Below are positions 28,650 to 37,951 of a stretch of 64,000 bases of DNA, piece after piece. A program made the position numbers and the translations under genes. The notes below the pieces were generated by a model. The model was not told the DNA's origin. It was given only the letters and a program-made list of their open reading frames with translations, and ran no database searches. Positions within the stretch are counted from its first letter, which is position 1. Each line of letters begins with the position of its first letter. This DNA comes from Fibrobacter sp. Lineage in GTDB: Bacteria; Fibrobacterota; Chitinivibrionia; Chitinivibrionales; Chitinispirillaceae. The DNA lies in contig JAAYPC010000046.1 of the NCBI GenBank assembly GCA_012519985.1, positions 1 to 64,000 on the forward strand, in the 5' to 3' direction.

Positions 28650-29094
28650 AACAGGTTCCTGGTGGTTTCATGTAACTACCAGCACTCTCAATCGGCAGAA
28701 AATTCCAAATCACAAATCTTAATCCTACACAAATTTTAAATTACAAAATCAGAAATACTAAAAAGGGAACAATAGTGTTGTAAAGTAGCTAATGTTTATC
28801 ATTTAGTCCCTGTTCCTATTTCCTGTCCTGTTCTCGTCAAACCCCGATTTCACCTTCTTTAGAGGTAGACTCCCCGGACAAAATCCAGAAGCATCCCACT
28901 CAAGTGAATTTCCCCGGTGTATCAGCTTCCATAAAAAGTACCTGTCATTACCAAATGATTCTTTCCACTCAAAATCCAGCCCTAAACCCCACAAAACACA
29001 AAAAAATGCCTCAAAAGACCAACAATAGTGTATTTTTTCTATCGAATTAAAATAATACAACTCTCAGAAAGATTTCCCGACTCTCAAAATCACC
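28650..29094. other. 445-bp gap without a supported gene
   Basis: Contains an 85-codon minus-strand open frame (28803-29060) with unusual composition (many Trp, Phe, Gly) and no homology I can recognise. It could be a decayed gene end or a non-coding repeat. The string CAATAGTGT occurs at both 28765 and 29025. The argA promoter must lie near the right end, but no clear boxes are seen. Confidence 0.4.
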
Positions 29095-30453
29095 ATGGAT
29101 AAATCAAAGCTTAAAGAACAATCTGAAGTAATTCGGCAGGCATTCGGTTATATCGATCGTTTTAAAAATGAGCTTTTTGTAATTAAAATCGATGATATCC
29201 TCATCTCCAACCCCCTGTTCCCTATCCTTATTAAAGATCTGGTGCTTCTGCATCGCATGGGAATCCGTATTATTCTGGTTCCAGGCGCAAGAACCAGAAT
29301 CGATGAGGTCCTTAAAACCTATAATGTCAGTTGCTCCACCATAAATGGTATCCGGATTTCTCCTCCCGAATCGATTCCTTTCATAAAGATGGCTGCATTT
29401 GATGTCTCCAACAATATAATGACCATGCTTGCAGAATGTGAAGCTCATGCAGTGATCGGTAACTGGGTCCGGGCAAGAAGCATCGGGGTTCGAAATGGAA
29501 TAAACTACCAAAGCTCCGGCACCGTCGAACGGCTTCAGATCGATATCCTGAATAATGTTCTGGAAGACGGCCTTATACCCATTTTTCCCAACATCGGGTG
29601 GAGCGGCAAAGGTAAACCTTACAACCTCTCTTCAAATGAATTAGCCCTTACTCTCAGCATCGAACTTAAAGCCGCAAAACTCTTTTTTGTTACTGATAAG
29701 GGTGGGATTCATCAGGGAGAATATAAAATCCCTGATGGAGCGTTTGTCACAGGTGAAGGTATCATCTCCCAGCTCAACCGGGAACAGGCTCAGGAATTCC
29801 TTGATCTCAACTCCTCTGACAGTTATGATGAATCTTTGGAGCTGGTATCTCTGGGGCTGGAGGCCTGCAATCTCGGTGTAAAACGGGTTCATATCGTCGA
29901 TGGTCATATCGAAGGGATGATTCTTAAAGAAATATTTTCTAACCGGGGCCTGGGAACCATGATCTATGGCAATCAGCATGAAAACATCCGAAAAATGACC
30001 CACTCCGATATCCCTGAAGTCCTGCGGATGATGCATCCGGCAGTGGAAGATAAAATCCTGATCCCAAGAACCGCTTCCGATCTTGAAAAGAAAATCAAGG
30101 ATTTCATCGTTTATGAGGTAGACGGAACAGTGCACGGTTGTGGAGCATTGCACAAGTACGGACAGCAGGGTGAAATAGCTGCTATCGTTGTAGATGAGAT
30201 GTATATCAATGCTGGAATCGGTAAAAAAATCGTTTCCTATTTGATGGAAAAAGCTTTGGCCATGAAATTAAAACAGGTTTTTCTCCTTACAACCCAGACA
30301 TCAGACTGGTTCTCCCAGTTAGGATTCGTTCAAGGAGAAATATCCGATCTTCCCAAAGAAAAACAGAAAACCTATAACTATGACCGCAACTCTCTGGTAT
30401 TTTTTTACAAATTTCCGCGTAATAATGGGAACAGATATTTAAGTCAATACTAA
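29095..30453 (+). CDS. argA: N-acetylglutamate synthase-like protein (amino acid kinase + GNAT)
   Basis: Catalyses the first step of arginine synthesis from glutamate and acetyl-CoA. The 452-aa product has an N-terminal amino-acid-kinase fold (about 25-290, with VLLHRMGIRIILVPGA and the sugar-kinase-like GKPYNLSSNELA region) and a C-terminal GNAT acetyltransferase domain (about 300-440, with the acetyl-CoA loop near AGIGKKIVSYL). This is the classical ArgA (AAK-NAT) architecture and length. There are no neighbouring arg genes. The ATG at 29095 fits the homology start. Confidence 0.9.
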   Translation: MDKSKLKEQSEVIRQAFGYIDRFKNELFVIKIDDILISNPLFPILIKDLVLLHRMGIRIILVPGARTRIDEVLKTYNVSCSTINGIRISPPESIPFIKMAAFDVSNNIMTMLAECEAHAVIGNWVRARSIGVRNGINYQSSGTVERLQIDILNNVLEDGLIPIFPNIGWSGKGKPYNLSSNELALTLSIELKAAKLFFVTDKGGIHQGEYKIPDGAFVTGEGIISQLNREQAQEFLDLNSSDSYDESLELVSLGLEACNLGVKRVHIVDGHIEGMILKEIFSNRGLGTMIYGNQHENIRKMTHSDIPEVLRMMHPAVEDKILIPRTASDLEKKIKDFIVYEVDGTVHGCGALHKYGQQGEIAAIVVDEMYINAGIGKKIVSYLMEKALAMKLKQVFLLTTQTSDWFSQLGFVQGEISDLPKEKQKTYNYDRNSLVFFYKFPRNNGNRYLSQY

Positions 30454-30482
30454 CAAATATCTATTCTAAATACTTCTATACA

Positions 30483-30514
30483 CCCTCTCCAGGGTAAATT
30501 TTCAGTGGAGAGGG
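30483..30514. terminator. hairpin between argA and the STAS gene
   Basis: Stem CCCTCTCCA (30483-30491) pairs with TGGAGAGGG (30506-30514) across a 14-nt loop. It lies 30 bp after the argA stop in a convergent gap. Only a short T-run (GTTTAG) follows, so termination efficiency is uncertain. Confidence 0.6.
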
Positions 30515-30628
30515 GTTTAGAAGTCTTATATCATTCAATGAAGCATAATAACGGACATGAAAAAAGCGATTCGTAAATCAAATACACATGAAATTTGAAA
30601 GCAAAAAAGGCTGAAAATCGCAATAAAA

Positions 30629-30979
30629 TCAGCTTGCTTCCACCTTCTGAGCCTCAAAGAATTCTTTTTCTGAATTGTAGGTTTTTATCAGACGATTTAT
30701 TCCTACCATCTCCAGAACCCGGCGTACCTGATTATCTTCTGCAATTATGAATACAGAGCCATTATTCTGCTGAACATCACAGAGACAATGAATAAAAATG
30801 CTGATTCCGGCGCTGTCAAGATATGTAGTGCGTTTCAGGTTAAAAATAAAATGATGATTACCCTTTTCCACCAAGGCGGAGATTTCCTGATCAAGCTGTT
30901 TAGTCTTGGAAGTAGAATCGATATTGCCGATGATGTGAATCATAGTGAAACCACCCTTTTGTTCTAATTCATACTTCAT
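30629..30979 (-). CDS. STAS domain anti-sigma factor antagonist
   Basis: A 116-aa SpoIIAA/RsbV-like protein. The phosphorylation site is the Ser in YLDSAGI (about residue 57), preceded by the strand FIFNLKRTT. Unphosphorylated STAS proteins bind anti-sigma kinases and free a sigma factor or other client; RsbU-type phosphatases such as the one at 19263-20534 activate them. No anti-sigma kinase (HATPase) is in the window. AAGGGAGAA precedes the ATG. It is the last gene of the fmt-rsmB-lipoprotein-small protein-STAS group. Confidence 0.88.
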   Translation of the reverse strand: MKYELEQKGGFTMIHIIGNIDSTSKTKQLDQEISALVEKGNHHFIFNLKRTTYLDSAGISIFIHCLCDVQQNNGSVFIIAEDNQVRRVLEMVGINRLIKTYNSEKEFFEAQKVEAS

Positions 30980-30994
30980 GAGTCATTCTCCCTT

Positions 30995-31204
30995 CTACAA
31001 AGATGCAATTGCATCGTTATTATTACTATCGACTTCACGTTCAAAAAAAAGGTGCACATATCCTAATCCATCTTCTACACAACTGTCCTTTAAATACCAT
31101 CCCTGCCTGATCATCTCAGCAGTAACCGACTCGACTTCGTCAAATATTGCCTTAGGCGATCTGGTAAAACCTATCTTTACGATCTTTTCCGCACAAAGAC
31201 GCAT
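30995..31204 (-). CDS. small conserved-looking protein of unknown function (69 aa)
   Basis: Fits tightly between the lipoprotein gene (6 bp upstream) and the STAS gene (15 bp downstream) on the same strand, which supports it being real. The product mixes basic and acidic residues (KIGFTRSP, FFEREVDSNNN) with a GWYLKD core reminiscent of small DUF4177-like alpha/beta proteins, but I cannot assign a family with confidence. Cytoplasmic, no signal peptide. Confidence 0.6.
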   Translation of the reverse strand: MRLCAEKIVKIGFTRSPKAIFDEVESVTAEMIRQGWYLKDSCVEDGLGYVHLFFEREVDSNNNDAIASL

Positions 31205-31210
31205 CTTTTT

Positions 31211-31849
31211 TCACCATTGATTACCGTATGATGGAATAGGGACAGGAAGATTTAAACAGGCATTTTTAACAGTTTCCAGCAGAAACTGCCTGTCCGGGAT
31301 TTTATCTTTAATACAAATTCCCCTTACCGCAGTTCTCCAGAGCACCTCCTGATCTTTACAATCCCAAAGTTCTGCTTCCATATTAACCCGTTTGCGAATT
31401 TCATTGTTTAATTTCTTTACCGTCGAAGCATCTCTGAGACGCATCACCAGATAATAATCGCTTTTGATGCCGCTCCATAACGAGTCACGGGTTTGCAGGG
31501 AAGCAACTTCACCTCTGAATAGAAGAGTGAAAAACTGATGTAAAGAATCGGTGCTCCATTTGTCCAAAAAATGACTTTCGATTTCATCTGCTGAAATAAA
31601 ATGTAAATCTGATCTTACTTTCCTTAATTCTTCAAAATGGCTCTTTGAACGGAGGAATTGCATTGTGTCATAACCGGTATCTCTTAAAAGAGGACAAATA
31701 CCGATACTTCTTTCATAGAGGTCCGAACCACTGAATTTCTCTCTGCTATAAAGTTGGTTCACAGAGAACCCGTAAGGAGAAGGACTGCAGTAAAGATGCA
31801 GCAACATGATCGCTATAGAAAGTAGAATAGATCTGCAGAGATAAACCAT
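31211..31849 (-). CDS. putative lipoprotein, 212 aa
   Basis: A signal peptide with lipobox (L-H-L-Y-C, Cys near residue 21) directs the product to the envelope. The mature part contains an S-I-G-I-C-P-L-L-R-D-T-G-Y-D-T motif and a mixed alpha/beta pattern; a LWDCKDQEVLWR segment resembles the strand seen in envelope lipoproteins that report assembly status. No family is recognised. It lies between rsmB and the 69-aa gene. Confidence 0.65.
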   Translation of the reverse strand: MVYLCRSILLSIAIMLLHLYCSPSPYGFSVNQLYSREKFSGSDLYERSIGICPLLRDTGYDTMQFLRSKSHFEELRKVRSDLHFISADEIESHFLDKWSTDSLHQFFTLLFRGEVASLQTRDSLWSGIKSDYYLVMRLRDASTVKKLNNEIRKRVNMEAELWDCKDQEVLWRTAVRGICIKDKIPDRQFLLETVKNACLNLPVPIPSYGNQW

Positions 31850-31933
31850 GATAATTCAGTTTCGGTCTTTGAAAATTATATTGAAAAACCTCAATATTCA
31901 CTTATCTCATTTTCCGCCAATTACACGTTTTTT

Positions 31934-33283
31934 TCAATTCATTCTTTTCAATCTTGCTCCAAACATGGCATCCATACCGTGCTCATAAGGAGTAATCATC
32001 AGATATCCGTTATTATCAATGAAACGCTGAGGAATAGAATCAGGGACACTATCCAGGCAGAAGGATGGATGTTCCTTGAGAAATAGTTCTATCTGTTTCT
32101 GGTTTTCTTCTGGTTCCAGTGAACAGGTTGAATAGACGATTACACCACCTTTATCTACCAGTGATGCTGCAGAATTCAGCAAAGTCTTCTGTTTCTCTGC
32201 CAGAGAAAGTATATCCTCCTCTTTACGGATCCATCGGGCTTCCGGATGACGGTGAAGAACACCAGTCCCGCTGCATGGAGCATCCAACAGAATTTTGTCA
32301 AAAAAGCCGTTAAATGGAGGGTAAGCACCATCACAAAGCAAGGGATAGATATTTTCCAGTTTCATTCTTTTAGCAGTTTCAATCACACTCATCAAGCGAT
32401 TCCACTTTAGTTCACAGGCACACACAGTTCCGCTGTCACCGGTTAATTCAGACATGAGAGCAGTCTTTCCACCAGGAGCTGCACACAGATCCAGTAGATG
32501 TTCACCTTTTGTTACATCCATCAGGGCCACGACCCAACCCGATGATGGTGATTGCACATTACATAAACCATGATGAATTATCTGAATGTTTTCCGGAAGA
32601 AGTGTCCTCTTTAGCTTGTAATACAAATTCAGGTATCCGGATGCTGGTTCACAAATATTCCTTACATCTGCTTCAAACTGCTGACGCGAAATATCCCTGA
32701 GCTTTCGCCTGAGAAAAATTGATGGTTTCTGGTTGTTAAAGTCTAAAAGCTTCTTTGTTTTGGCTAATCCGAAATTCTTCAGCCATCTTTCCACCATCCA
32801 GCGGGGATGAGAATATTCCACAGTCAGACGGGTTACAAGATCTTTCTGAGGGTCAGGAAGAGGAATGATCTTTTTATCGTTTATTAAGGCACGCATGATA
32901 GCATTTACCACACTGGAAAAACGGACTGTCTTAAGGTCTGCTTTTGCCAAACTAACCGTTTCATTAACCGCAGCGTGGTCGGGAACCTTATTCATGTAAA
33001 GAAGCTGATAAATCCCTATTCGTAAAATCCTGTAAAGATCCTCATCTTTTTGACCGCTGCCCTGTGATAAATACTTATCTATTGTATAGTCGATCGTAGC
33101 TTTATGCCTCAGTATGCCATACACGATTTCAAAAACAAATCGTCTATCTCTGTGGTCAATGTGGGATCCTCTTAAAACTACATTAATTATGTGGTCAAGA
33201 TTACTTCTGTTTTTGTCCAGTTCAACAAAAATCCTGAGTATTAGCTGGCGGGGATTCGCTTTTTTCTGCACCCTCTTTCCCAT
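31934..33283 (-). CDS. rsmB: 16S rRNA m5C967 methyltransferase RsmB
   Basis: The 449-aa product has an N-terminal NusB-like RNA-binding domain (about 10-140; RRFVFEIVYGILRH, VPDHAAVNE) and a Rossmann methyltransferase domain with motif I LLDLCAAPGGKT, motif IV DAPCSGTG and motif VI STCSLEPEEN, where the two cysteines are the release and nucleophile residues. I take ATG 33283 with AGAAGGAAA upstream; a longer in-frame start at 33451 would overlap fmt and adds a non-conserved leader. fmt lies 53 bp upstream, the usual fmt-rsmB order. Confidence 0.94.
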   Translation of the reverse strand: MGKRVQKKANPRQLILRIFVELDKNRSNLDHIINVVLRGSHIDHRDRRFVFEIVYGILRHKATIDYTIDKYLSQGSGQKDEDLYRILRIGIYQLLYMNKVPDHAAVNETVSLAKADLKTVRFSSVVNAIMRALINDKKIIPLPDPQKDLVTRLTVEYSHPRWMVERWLKNFGLAKTKKLLDFNNQKPSIFLRRKLRDISRQQFEADVRNICEPASGYLNLYYKLKRTLLPENIQIIHHGLCNVQSPSSGWVVALMDVTKGEHLLDLCAAPGGKTALMSELTGDSGTVCACELKWNRLMSVIETAKRMKLENIYPLLCDGAYPPFNGFFDKILLDAPCSGTGVLHRHPEARWIRKEEDILSLAEKQKTLLNSAASLVDKGGVIVYSTCSLEPEENQKQIELFLKEHPSFCLDSVPDSIPQRFIDNNGYLMITPYEHGMDAMFGARLKRMN

Positions 33284-33336
33284 TCGCCTGTTTCCTTCTG
33301 GTCTCAAAGTAAATTCCTTCTTTATAGTTTTTGCAA

Positions 33337-34263
33337 TCAGTGTAGAACCGTCTTTTCTTTTATTTCTGTTCCAGCCAGGAAGTCCCGTACATCCATCTCT
33401 TTTCTTCCTTCCGGTTTCACCTTCAATACCCTCAGAATCCCGACTCCACACTGAACATCAAAATAATCACGAGTTACACAGATGACCGTTCCGGCATGAT
33501 TACCTGTTTTTCCATTTAACTTCTGCGCCCATTGAATTCCCAGTCTCTTTCCATTGAACAAAGTGAAAGTTCCTGGAAATGGTTTGAATGCACGCATCTT
33601 GTTGAAAATCTGTTCAGAAGAAAGCTCCCAGTTTATCTGTGCTTCTTCTTTTTTTAATTTCGGAGCCTTTGATGCCAGTGAATCATCTTGTTTTAAAGGA
33701 TTGATTTGCCCGCTTTCCAAGGCACCTATTGCCTCCATCAGCGCTTCACTTCCTGCAATACTTAGTCTTTGGTATAGCTCCGGAGTGGTTTCCTCTTCCC
33801 CTATTGAGATCCTTTTCTGTAACAGTATCTCTCCAGTGTCGATTCCTTCATCCAATCGAAACACACTAACCCCAGTCTCTTTTTCCCCTGCTTCTATCGC
33901 CCTCTGAATAGGAGCAGGGCCCCGAAACTTAGGAAGCAATGAAGCATGAATATTCAACGTTCCTAATGGAGGAAGTGCAAATATAGCTTTTGGCAGTATC
34001 CTGAATGCCACTACCACGAAAAGATCTGCTTTCAGTGATGCTAACGAAGATATCAGTTGCTCTGATTTAAAATCATCAGTGGTAATAATTGGCTTTAAAT
34101 CATGTTCTTTGGCATAGCGGGTGACAGGCGAATCGATGTAGTGCAATCCCCTGCCCTGGGGTCTGGCCGGAGTACTTACAATTCCCACAACAGTATGTAA
34201 CTCAATAAGTTTTTCCAGTGATGGAATCCCAAAGTCTGCAGATCCCAGGAAAACAATTCTCAT
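33337..34263 (-). CDS. fmt: methionyl-tRNA formyltransferase
   Basis: Formylates initiator Met-tRNA. The 308-aa product starts with MRIVFLGSADFGIPS. The active-site Asn and His lie in LNIHASLLPKFRGPAPIQ (about residues 105-121), the Asp in DEGIDTGEIL, and the C-terminal OB-type domain runs from about 205. ATG 34263 has AAAGGAG at good spacing; the longer frame to 34329 adds a non-homologous leader. It heads the operon that continues with rsmB. Confidence 0.95.
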   Translation of the reverse strand: MRIVFLGSADFGIPSLEKLIELHTVVGIVSTPARPQGRGLHYIDSPVTRYAKEHDLKPIITTDDFKSEQLISSLASLKADLFVVVAFRILPKAIFALPPLGTLNIHASLLPKFRGPAPIQRAIEAGEKETGVSVFRLDEGIDTGEILLQKRISIGEEETTPELYQRLSIAGSEALMEAIGALESGQINPLKQDDSLASKAPKLKKEEAQINWELSSEQIFNKMRAFKPFPGTFTLFNGKRLGIQWAQKLNGKTGNHAGTVICVTRDYFDVQCGVGILRVLKVKPEGRKEMDVRDFLAGTEIKEKTVLH

Positions 34264-34611
34264 AACACTCCTTTTTGAACTGAACCAGGCAGAATGATTT
34301 ATGATGAGTTTAAAAAAGCAGCTTTTCATTCCTGGAAAAAAGCAGAAAATCCAAGAAAACCAGAATATCTGTACTTTTTCCTCAAGATGGCTAAAGACGA
34401 CCTAAGCGGCGGTTCCAGACCGACCCAAATGGATCGAATTTAAAGCTATAAAATAAGGTAATTCCAATACAATTCGAAACCGAAAACTTAAAGTTATTTA
34501 TCAAGCGGATCATAACTAACATTTGATTTCACTGGAACCATGTGGTAATTTCAACTTTCTGTTATCTTTTTAATGCAAATCTTTATAGCGAAGCAAGAAA
34601 GGGTTTTTTTC

Positions 34612-34986
34612 ATGGCTGCAACATTTTCTCCTATTGAAGAACTGGATCTTTACTGCAGATTCTGTAATAAAGTTATTCCTGCTCAATTGGATAGAAGCAT
34701 CGCTGAAAGTGGCAGAGTGCTGGACCGTCTTTCCACCTTTGAATATTACTGCACCAAATGCTTTAAGACAGCTTGTTATACTGGCACCGATCTTTTAGAG
34801 CAAAATACCCAAAATGAAACACCTCGCACCTATAAACCAACAGATCACTTTTTATTGGGAGAAACCATCTTTCACCAGAGTTTCAATGAACATGGTGTGG
34901 TGGTAGGCAAAGATAATGGCACTCCCAGCAGAATCACGGTTCTTTTTGAGAAAAGCGGCCTTAAGAAGCTGATTCAGGACATATGA
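34612..34986 (+). CDS. small zinc-ribbon-like protein, unknown function
   Basis: The 124-aa product has two CxxC pairs (CRFC near 15, CTKC near 48) likely to bind zinc. Its C-terminal half (F-x-L-G-E-x-I-F-H-x-x-F-x-x-x-G-V-V, then I-x-V-L-F-E) resembles small SH3-like beta barrels of CarD/Tudor type. Cytoplasmic. The start at 34612 (MAATF) follows AAGAAAGGG; an in-frame ATG at 34573 lacks a binding site. It ends 14 bp before mntP. No function assigned. Confidence 0.7.
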   Translation: MAATFSPIEELDLYCRFCNKVIPAQLDRSIAESGRVLDRLSTFEYYCTKCFKTACYTGTDLLEQNTQNETPRTYKPTDHFLLGETIFHQSFNEHGVVVGKDNGTPSRITVLFEKSGLKKLIQDI

Positions 34987-34999
34987 GTTTTGTTCCCTT

Positions 35000-35563
35000 A
35001 TGAGCCATTTGTCCCTGATTGTAATTGCTTTAGGGCTCTCCATGGATGCCTTTGCAGTTTCTATAACCAGTGGTATCGCAATAAAAAGGATGCATTTGGG
35101 CCATGCAATTATAATTGGACTTTTTTTTGGCTCTTTTCAGGCCCTTATGCCCTTACTGGGATGGATCAGTGGAATAAGTTTTGCCTCCTGGATTAAAGCG
35201 TTTGATCACTGGATAGCTTGTACAATTCTGGTATTTTTAGGGCTGAAAATGATTCTGGAATCCAGGCACCTGGAACAGAAACAGCTACTCAGCAACCCAA
35301 TGGAGATTCCCATACTTTTCATGATGGCACTGGCTACCAGTATCGATGCGCTCGCAGTCGGAGTAACTCTTTCCTTTCTGGAGATTTCAATTCTTGCCCC
35401 CATAATCGTAATTGGCTCCGTCACATTCCTTCTCTCTTTCTGCGGTACTTACATTGGCAATTGTTGTGGTTCTTTTCTTGAAAACAAAATCGAGATAGCA
35501 GGAGGTGTTATGCTTATTGGCATTGGTTTCAAGATACTCATCCAACATCTTTTTTTCTCCTGA
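35000..35563 (+). CDS. mntP: manganese efflux pump MntP-like
   Basis: A six-helix inner-membrane protein of 187 aa. It shows the two inverted repeats of the family, each with an Asp motif: GLSMDAFAVSIT (about 12-23) and ATSIDALAVGVT (about 111-122). Homologues export Mn2+ and are often controlled by the yybP-ykoY riboswitch; only 14 bp separate it from the previous gene, so no riboswitch of its own is possible here. Confidence 0.92.
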   Translation: MSHLSLIVIALGLSMDAFAVSITSGIAIKRMHLGHAIIIGLFFGSFQALMPLLGWISGISFASWIKAFDHWIACTILVFLGLKMILESRHLEQKQLLSNPMEIPILFMMALATSIDALAVGVTLSFLEISILAPIIVIGSVTFLLSFCGTYIGNCCGSFLENKIEIAGGVMLIGIGFKILIQHLFFS

Positions 35564-35624
35564 AATATCCTGCCACCTTCTTTTGGTTTGCAACCAATAA
35601 ATACCTCTACACCAAGACACATCA

Positions 35625-36527
35625 TTAAAGATTGAGAACAGAGCCTGAAGGAGACAGAATTTCGGAAGTATAAAAGCGTGCATCGGTAGATGCCAGAAAA
35701 ACAAATGAAGGAGCTATCTCTGAAGGCTGTGCAGGTCTTCCCCACAACGTGTTTTCACCAAAGCTGGATACTTGTTCTGGTTCACGAGTTGCTGGAATAA
35801 GCGGAGTCCATACCGGTCCTGGAGAGACGCAGTTTACTCTGATTCCTCTGGGAGCAAGCTGCATAGCCAGAGATTTGGTAAAGTTGTGAATTGCAGCCTT
35901 TGTAGCAGCATAATCTGTCAGTGTCTTATGCCCCCTAAACCCAGAAGCGGAGCCGGTGTTGATGATTACATCACCGGAATGCATATACTTCAAAGCAGTC
36001 TGGGTAACCCAGAAAAAAGAGAAAAAATTGGTTTTAAATGTTCTTTCAAGCTGTTCGGGTGACACCTCGCCTAACTTCTGCTTCTCTATATGAATTGCAG
36101 CGTTGTTGACTAAAATGTTCAGACCATTGAGCTCATGATAAGCTCTGTCCGCCACCGCTTCACATTCCTGTTGGTCTCGCAAATCAGCCTGAATAGCCCT
36201 GCCGGTCTGCCCGGCTTCCTGAATCCATCCAACAGTCTCCATGGCATCATCTTTCTCTTCATAATAGGTGATGGCTACATCGGCTCCCTCTCTGGCAAAG
36301 GCGATAGCAACGGCACGCCCTATACCGCTATCGCCACCGGTAATCAGTGCTTTCAAGCCAACCAGCTTGGCGCCTCCCATGTAACTTCGTTCTCCATGAT
36401 CAACTTTGGGGCGCATATTTTTTTCGTAACCGGGCCAGGGTTGTTGCTGTTTTGGTAGGGCCTGTTCGTAAGATTCATTACCCATGACAAAAGGATTTCT
36501 GCTGAGATTGAGGCCATGATGTTCCAT
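35625..36527 (-). CDS. SDR family oxidoreductase (YghA/YhdF-like)
   Basis: The 300-aa product has the short N-terminal extension (PKQQQPWPGYEKNMRP) typical of the YghA group. It has the NAD(P) motif GGDSGIGRAVA (about 64-74), NNAAIH, and catalytic Ser (NTGSASG), Tyr and Lys (YAATKAA). The family reduces carbonyl compounds, substrate unknown here. A good AAAGGAGAAGAGG site precedes the ATG. It is convergent with mntP and followed upstream by the TPR protein gene on the same strand. Confidence 0.9.
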   Translation of the reverse strand: MEHHGLNLSRNPFVMGNESYEQALPKQQQPWPGYEKNMRPKVDHGERSYMGGAKLVGLKALITGGDSGIGRAVAIAFAREGADVAITYYEEKDDAMETVGWIQEAGQTGRAIQADLRDQQECEAVADRAYHELNGLNILVNNAAIHIEKQKLGEVSPEQLERTFKTNFFSFFWVTQTALKYMHSGDVIINTGSASGFRGHKTLTDYAATKAAIHNFTKSLAMQLAPRGIRVNCVSPGPVWTPLIPATREPEQVSSFGENTLWGRPAQPSEIAPSFVFLASTDARFYTSEILSPSGSVLNL

Positions 36528-36560
36528 TTTTTTCCTCTTCTCCTTTTTAAATTACAAGTA

Positions 36561-37646
36561 TCAATTTATTCTGCTCTGATAGACATATTTTCTGATATAC
36601 TCCACTATAGACTGTTTTTCTTTTGCAGAAAGCATGAACATGATGTATGGTTCTTCACCCGCCATAATCTCCCAGTAAACTATGGAATCGATATGTTTTT
36701 TCCTTACTTTTTCCAGGAAAGCTTCTTCTTCTTTAGAAAGCTTTTTGCCTCCCTTTTTCAACATATCCAGATAATATCCCTGGCTGAGCAGACACTCTCG
36801 ATACATCTGGACCTTGTATGTAAACATCTCCTCGCCCTGAAGCTTTATCTGAAGATCAGGTTCCATCTCCCAGCATGCCAGACAGTTAGCCATGGCATGC
36901 CAGACAAAACCATCGGAAGTCTGATATTGAATTTCACACTCATTTACTCCGGTTTTTTTTATTCTGAAAGGAAACTGAAGCCTGTCTTCTTTTAGACAGA
37001 GATTGTTTTTCTCCAGAATGTTCTGCAAAAAATTCAGCAGATAAGGATTATTCTTATTAAGCATGAATGCGTATGTAATAGCATCGAGTGCTTCTCGTTT
37101 TTTTCCGGTTTTATCGTAGACATCTGCCAAAAAAAGATATTCCTGATAACCTGCATCGTTTAACTGAATAGCTCTTTTCAGGTAATACTCGGCACGACGA
37201 TAATCTCCCAGGAAACTCCAGGCATCCCCCAGATTCGATGCCGATTTAAAATACAGACTGTCTATTTTATAAGCCTTTTCATAGAGATTTTTCACCTCCT
37301 CGTAATTGTCATTTTCCAGCTCCTGAGCAGCCAGTTCAAAAAGATCTGCTATTTTTTGCTTTGGTACATCTATCATCAATGAGTTGTTGCCGTCTTTATC
37401 CCGGGAAACATAAAGAAATGGGCTTACTGCCAGTTGGTCAACCTGAAAAAGAACCAGATCTGTTGGTTCCAGTTTATTTACTTTTGTCGTCTTGTAAGTA
37501 ATGCCGTTTTTTCTGTATATGTCCTGAAATGAAGTGGAAAAAGAGCTTTTATCATCGAGCGCCGAAAACCCTTTCAGCTCTTTTGCTGTCGAACTGAACA
37601 GACCAATATTAACCGATACAATAATGGTAATAATCTGACTTTTCAT
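36561..37646 (-). CDS. exported TPR protein of unknown function
   Basis: The 361-aa product has a short N-terminal hydrophobic segment (about 3-20) that could act as a signal peptide. Two to three tetratricopeptide units lie at about 125-225 (SNLGDAWSFLGDYRRAEYYL; LADVYDKTGKKREALDAI). The C-terminal half has a CLACW motif and alternating charge. A strong GGAGGGGAA site precedes the ATG. It is co-directional with the SDR gene (33 bp apart). Confidence 0.75.
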   Translation of the reverse strand: MKSQIITIIVSVNIGLFSSTAKELKGFSALDDKSSFSTSFQDIYRKNGITYKTTKVNKLEPTDLVLFQVDQLAVSPFLYVSRDKDGNNSLMIDVPKQKIADLFELAAQELENDNYEEVKNLYEKAYKIDSLYFKSASNLGDAWSFLGDYRRAEYYLKRAIQLNDAGYQEYLFLADVYDKTGKKREALDAITYAFMLNKNNPYLLNFLQNILEKNNLCLKEDRLQFPFRIKKTGVNECEIQYQTSDGFVWHAMANCLACWEMEPDLQIKLQGEEMFTYKVQMYRECLLSQGYYLDMLKKGGKKLSKEEEAFLEKVRKKHIDSIVYWEIMAGEEPYIMFMLSAKEKQSIVEYIRKYVYQSRIN

Positions 37647-37951
37647 AATGATTCCCCTCCAGTTCAGAGGTTCAGGGTTCAGAGATTCTGCCCGTGCTTC
37701 TTTATGATTTGTGCATCAAAATAGGAACCAATTTTCAAAGACTGAAAGAAATGCAGTAATAAAGAGGTAATAAAAACGAAATATCCTCTCAGGCATAACA
37801 CTTGCATTCCCATAATTATTTACAACCAAACTTTCTGAAATAGGACATTACCATCTGCAGAAATCAAAATGCAGCCAGACTTTTCCATTAGCGATTATTA
37901 TATTCATACTCCCTGTTAAAATTTTTTATAAAAGGTATCATTCGAATTCCT
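37647..37951. other. divergent gap before the fibro-slime cluster
   Basis: 305 bp between divergent genes, so two promoters are expected. AT-rich strings such as TATTATATTCATACT near 37899 could be a -10 element for the plus-strand gene at 37952. The stretch 37660-37690 contains a short direct repeat (GTTCAGAGGTTCAGGGTTCAG). No gene or RNA is seen. Confidence 0.4.

Noticed and set aside
28803..29060. 85-codon minus-strand frame with many aromatic residues
   Set aside because: No homology recognised, no clear start signal, and the stretch looks like a repeat or relic; left as part of the gap.
29641..30153. 170-codon minus-strand frame inside argA
   Set aside because: Antisense shadow; the argA frame carries both conserved domains.
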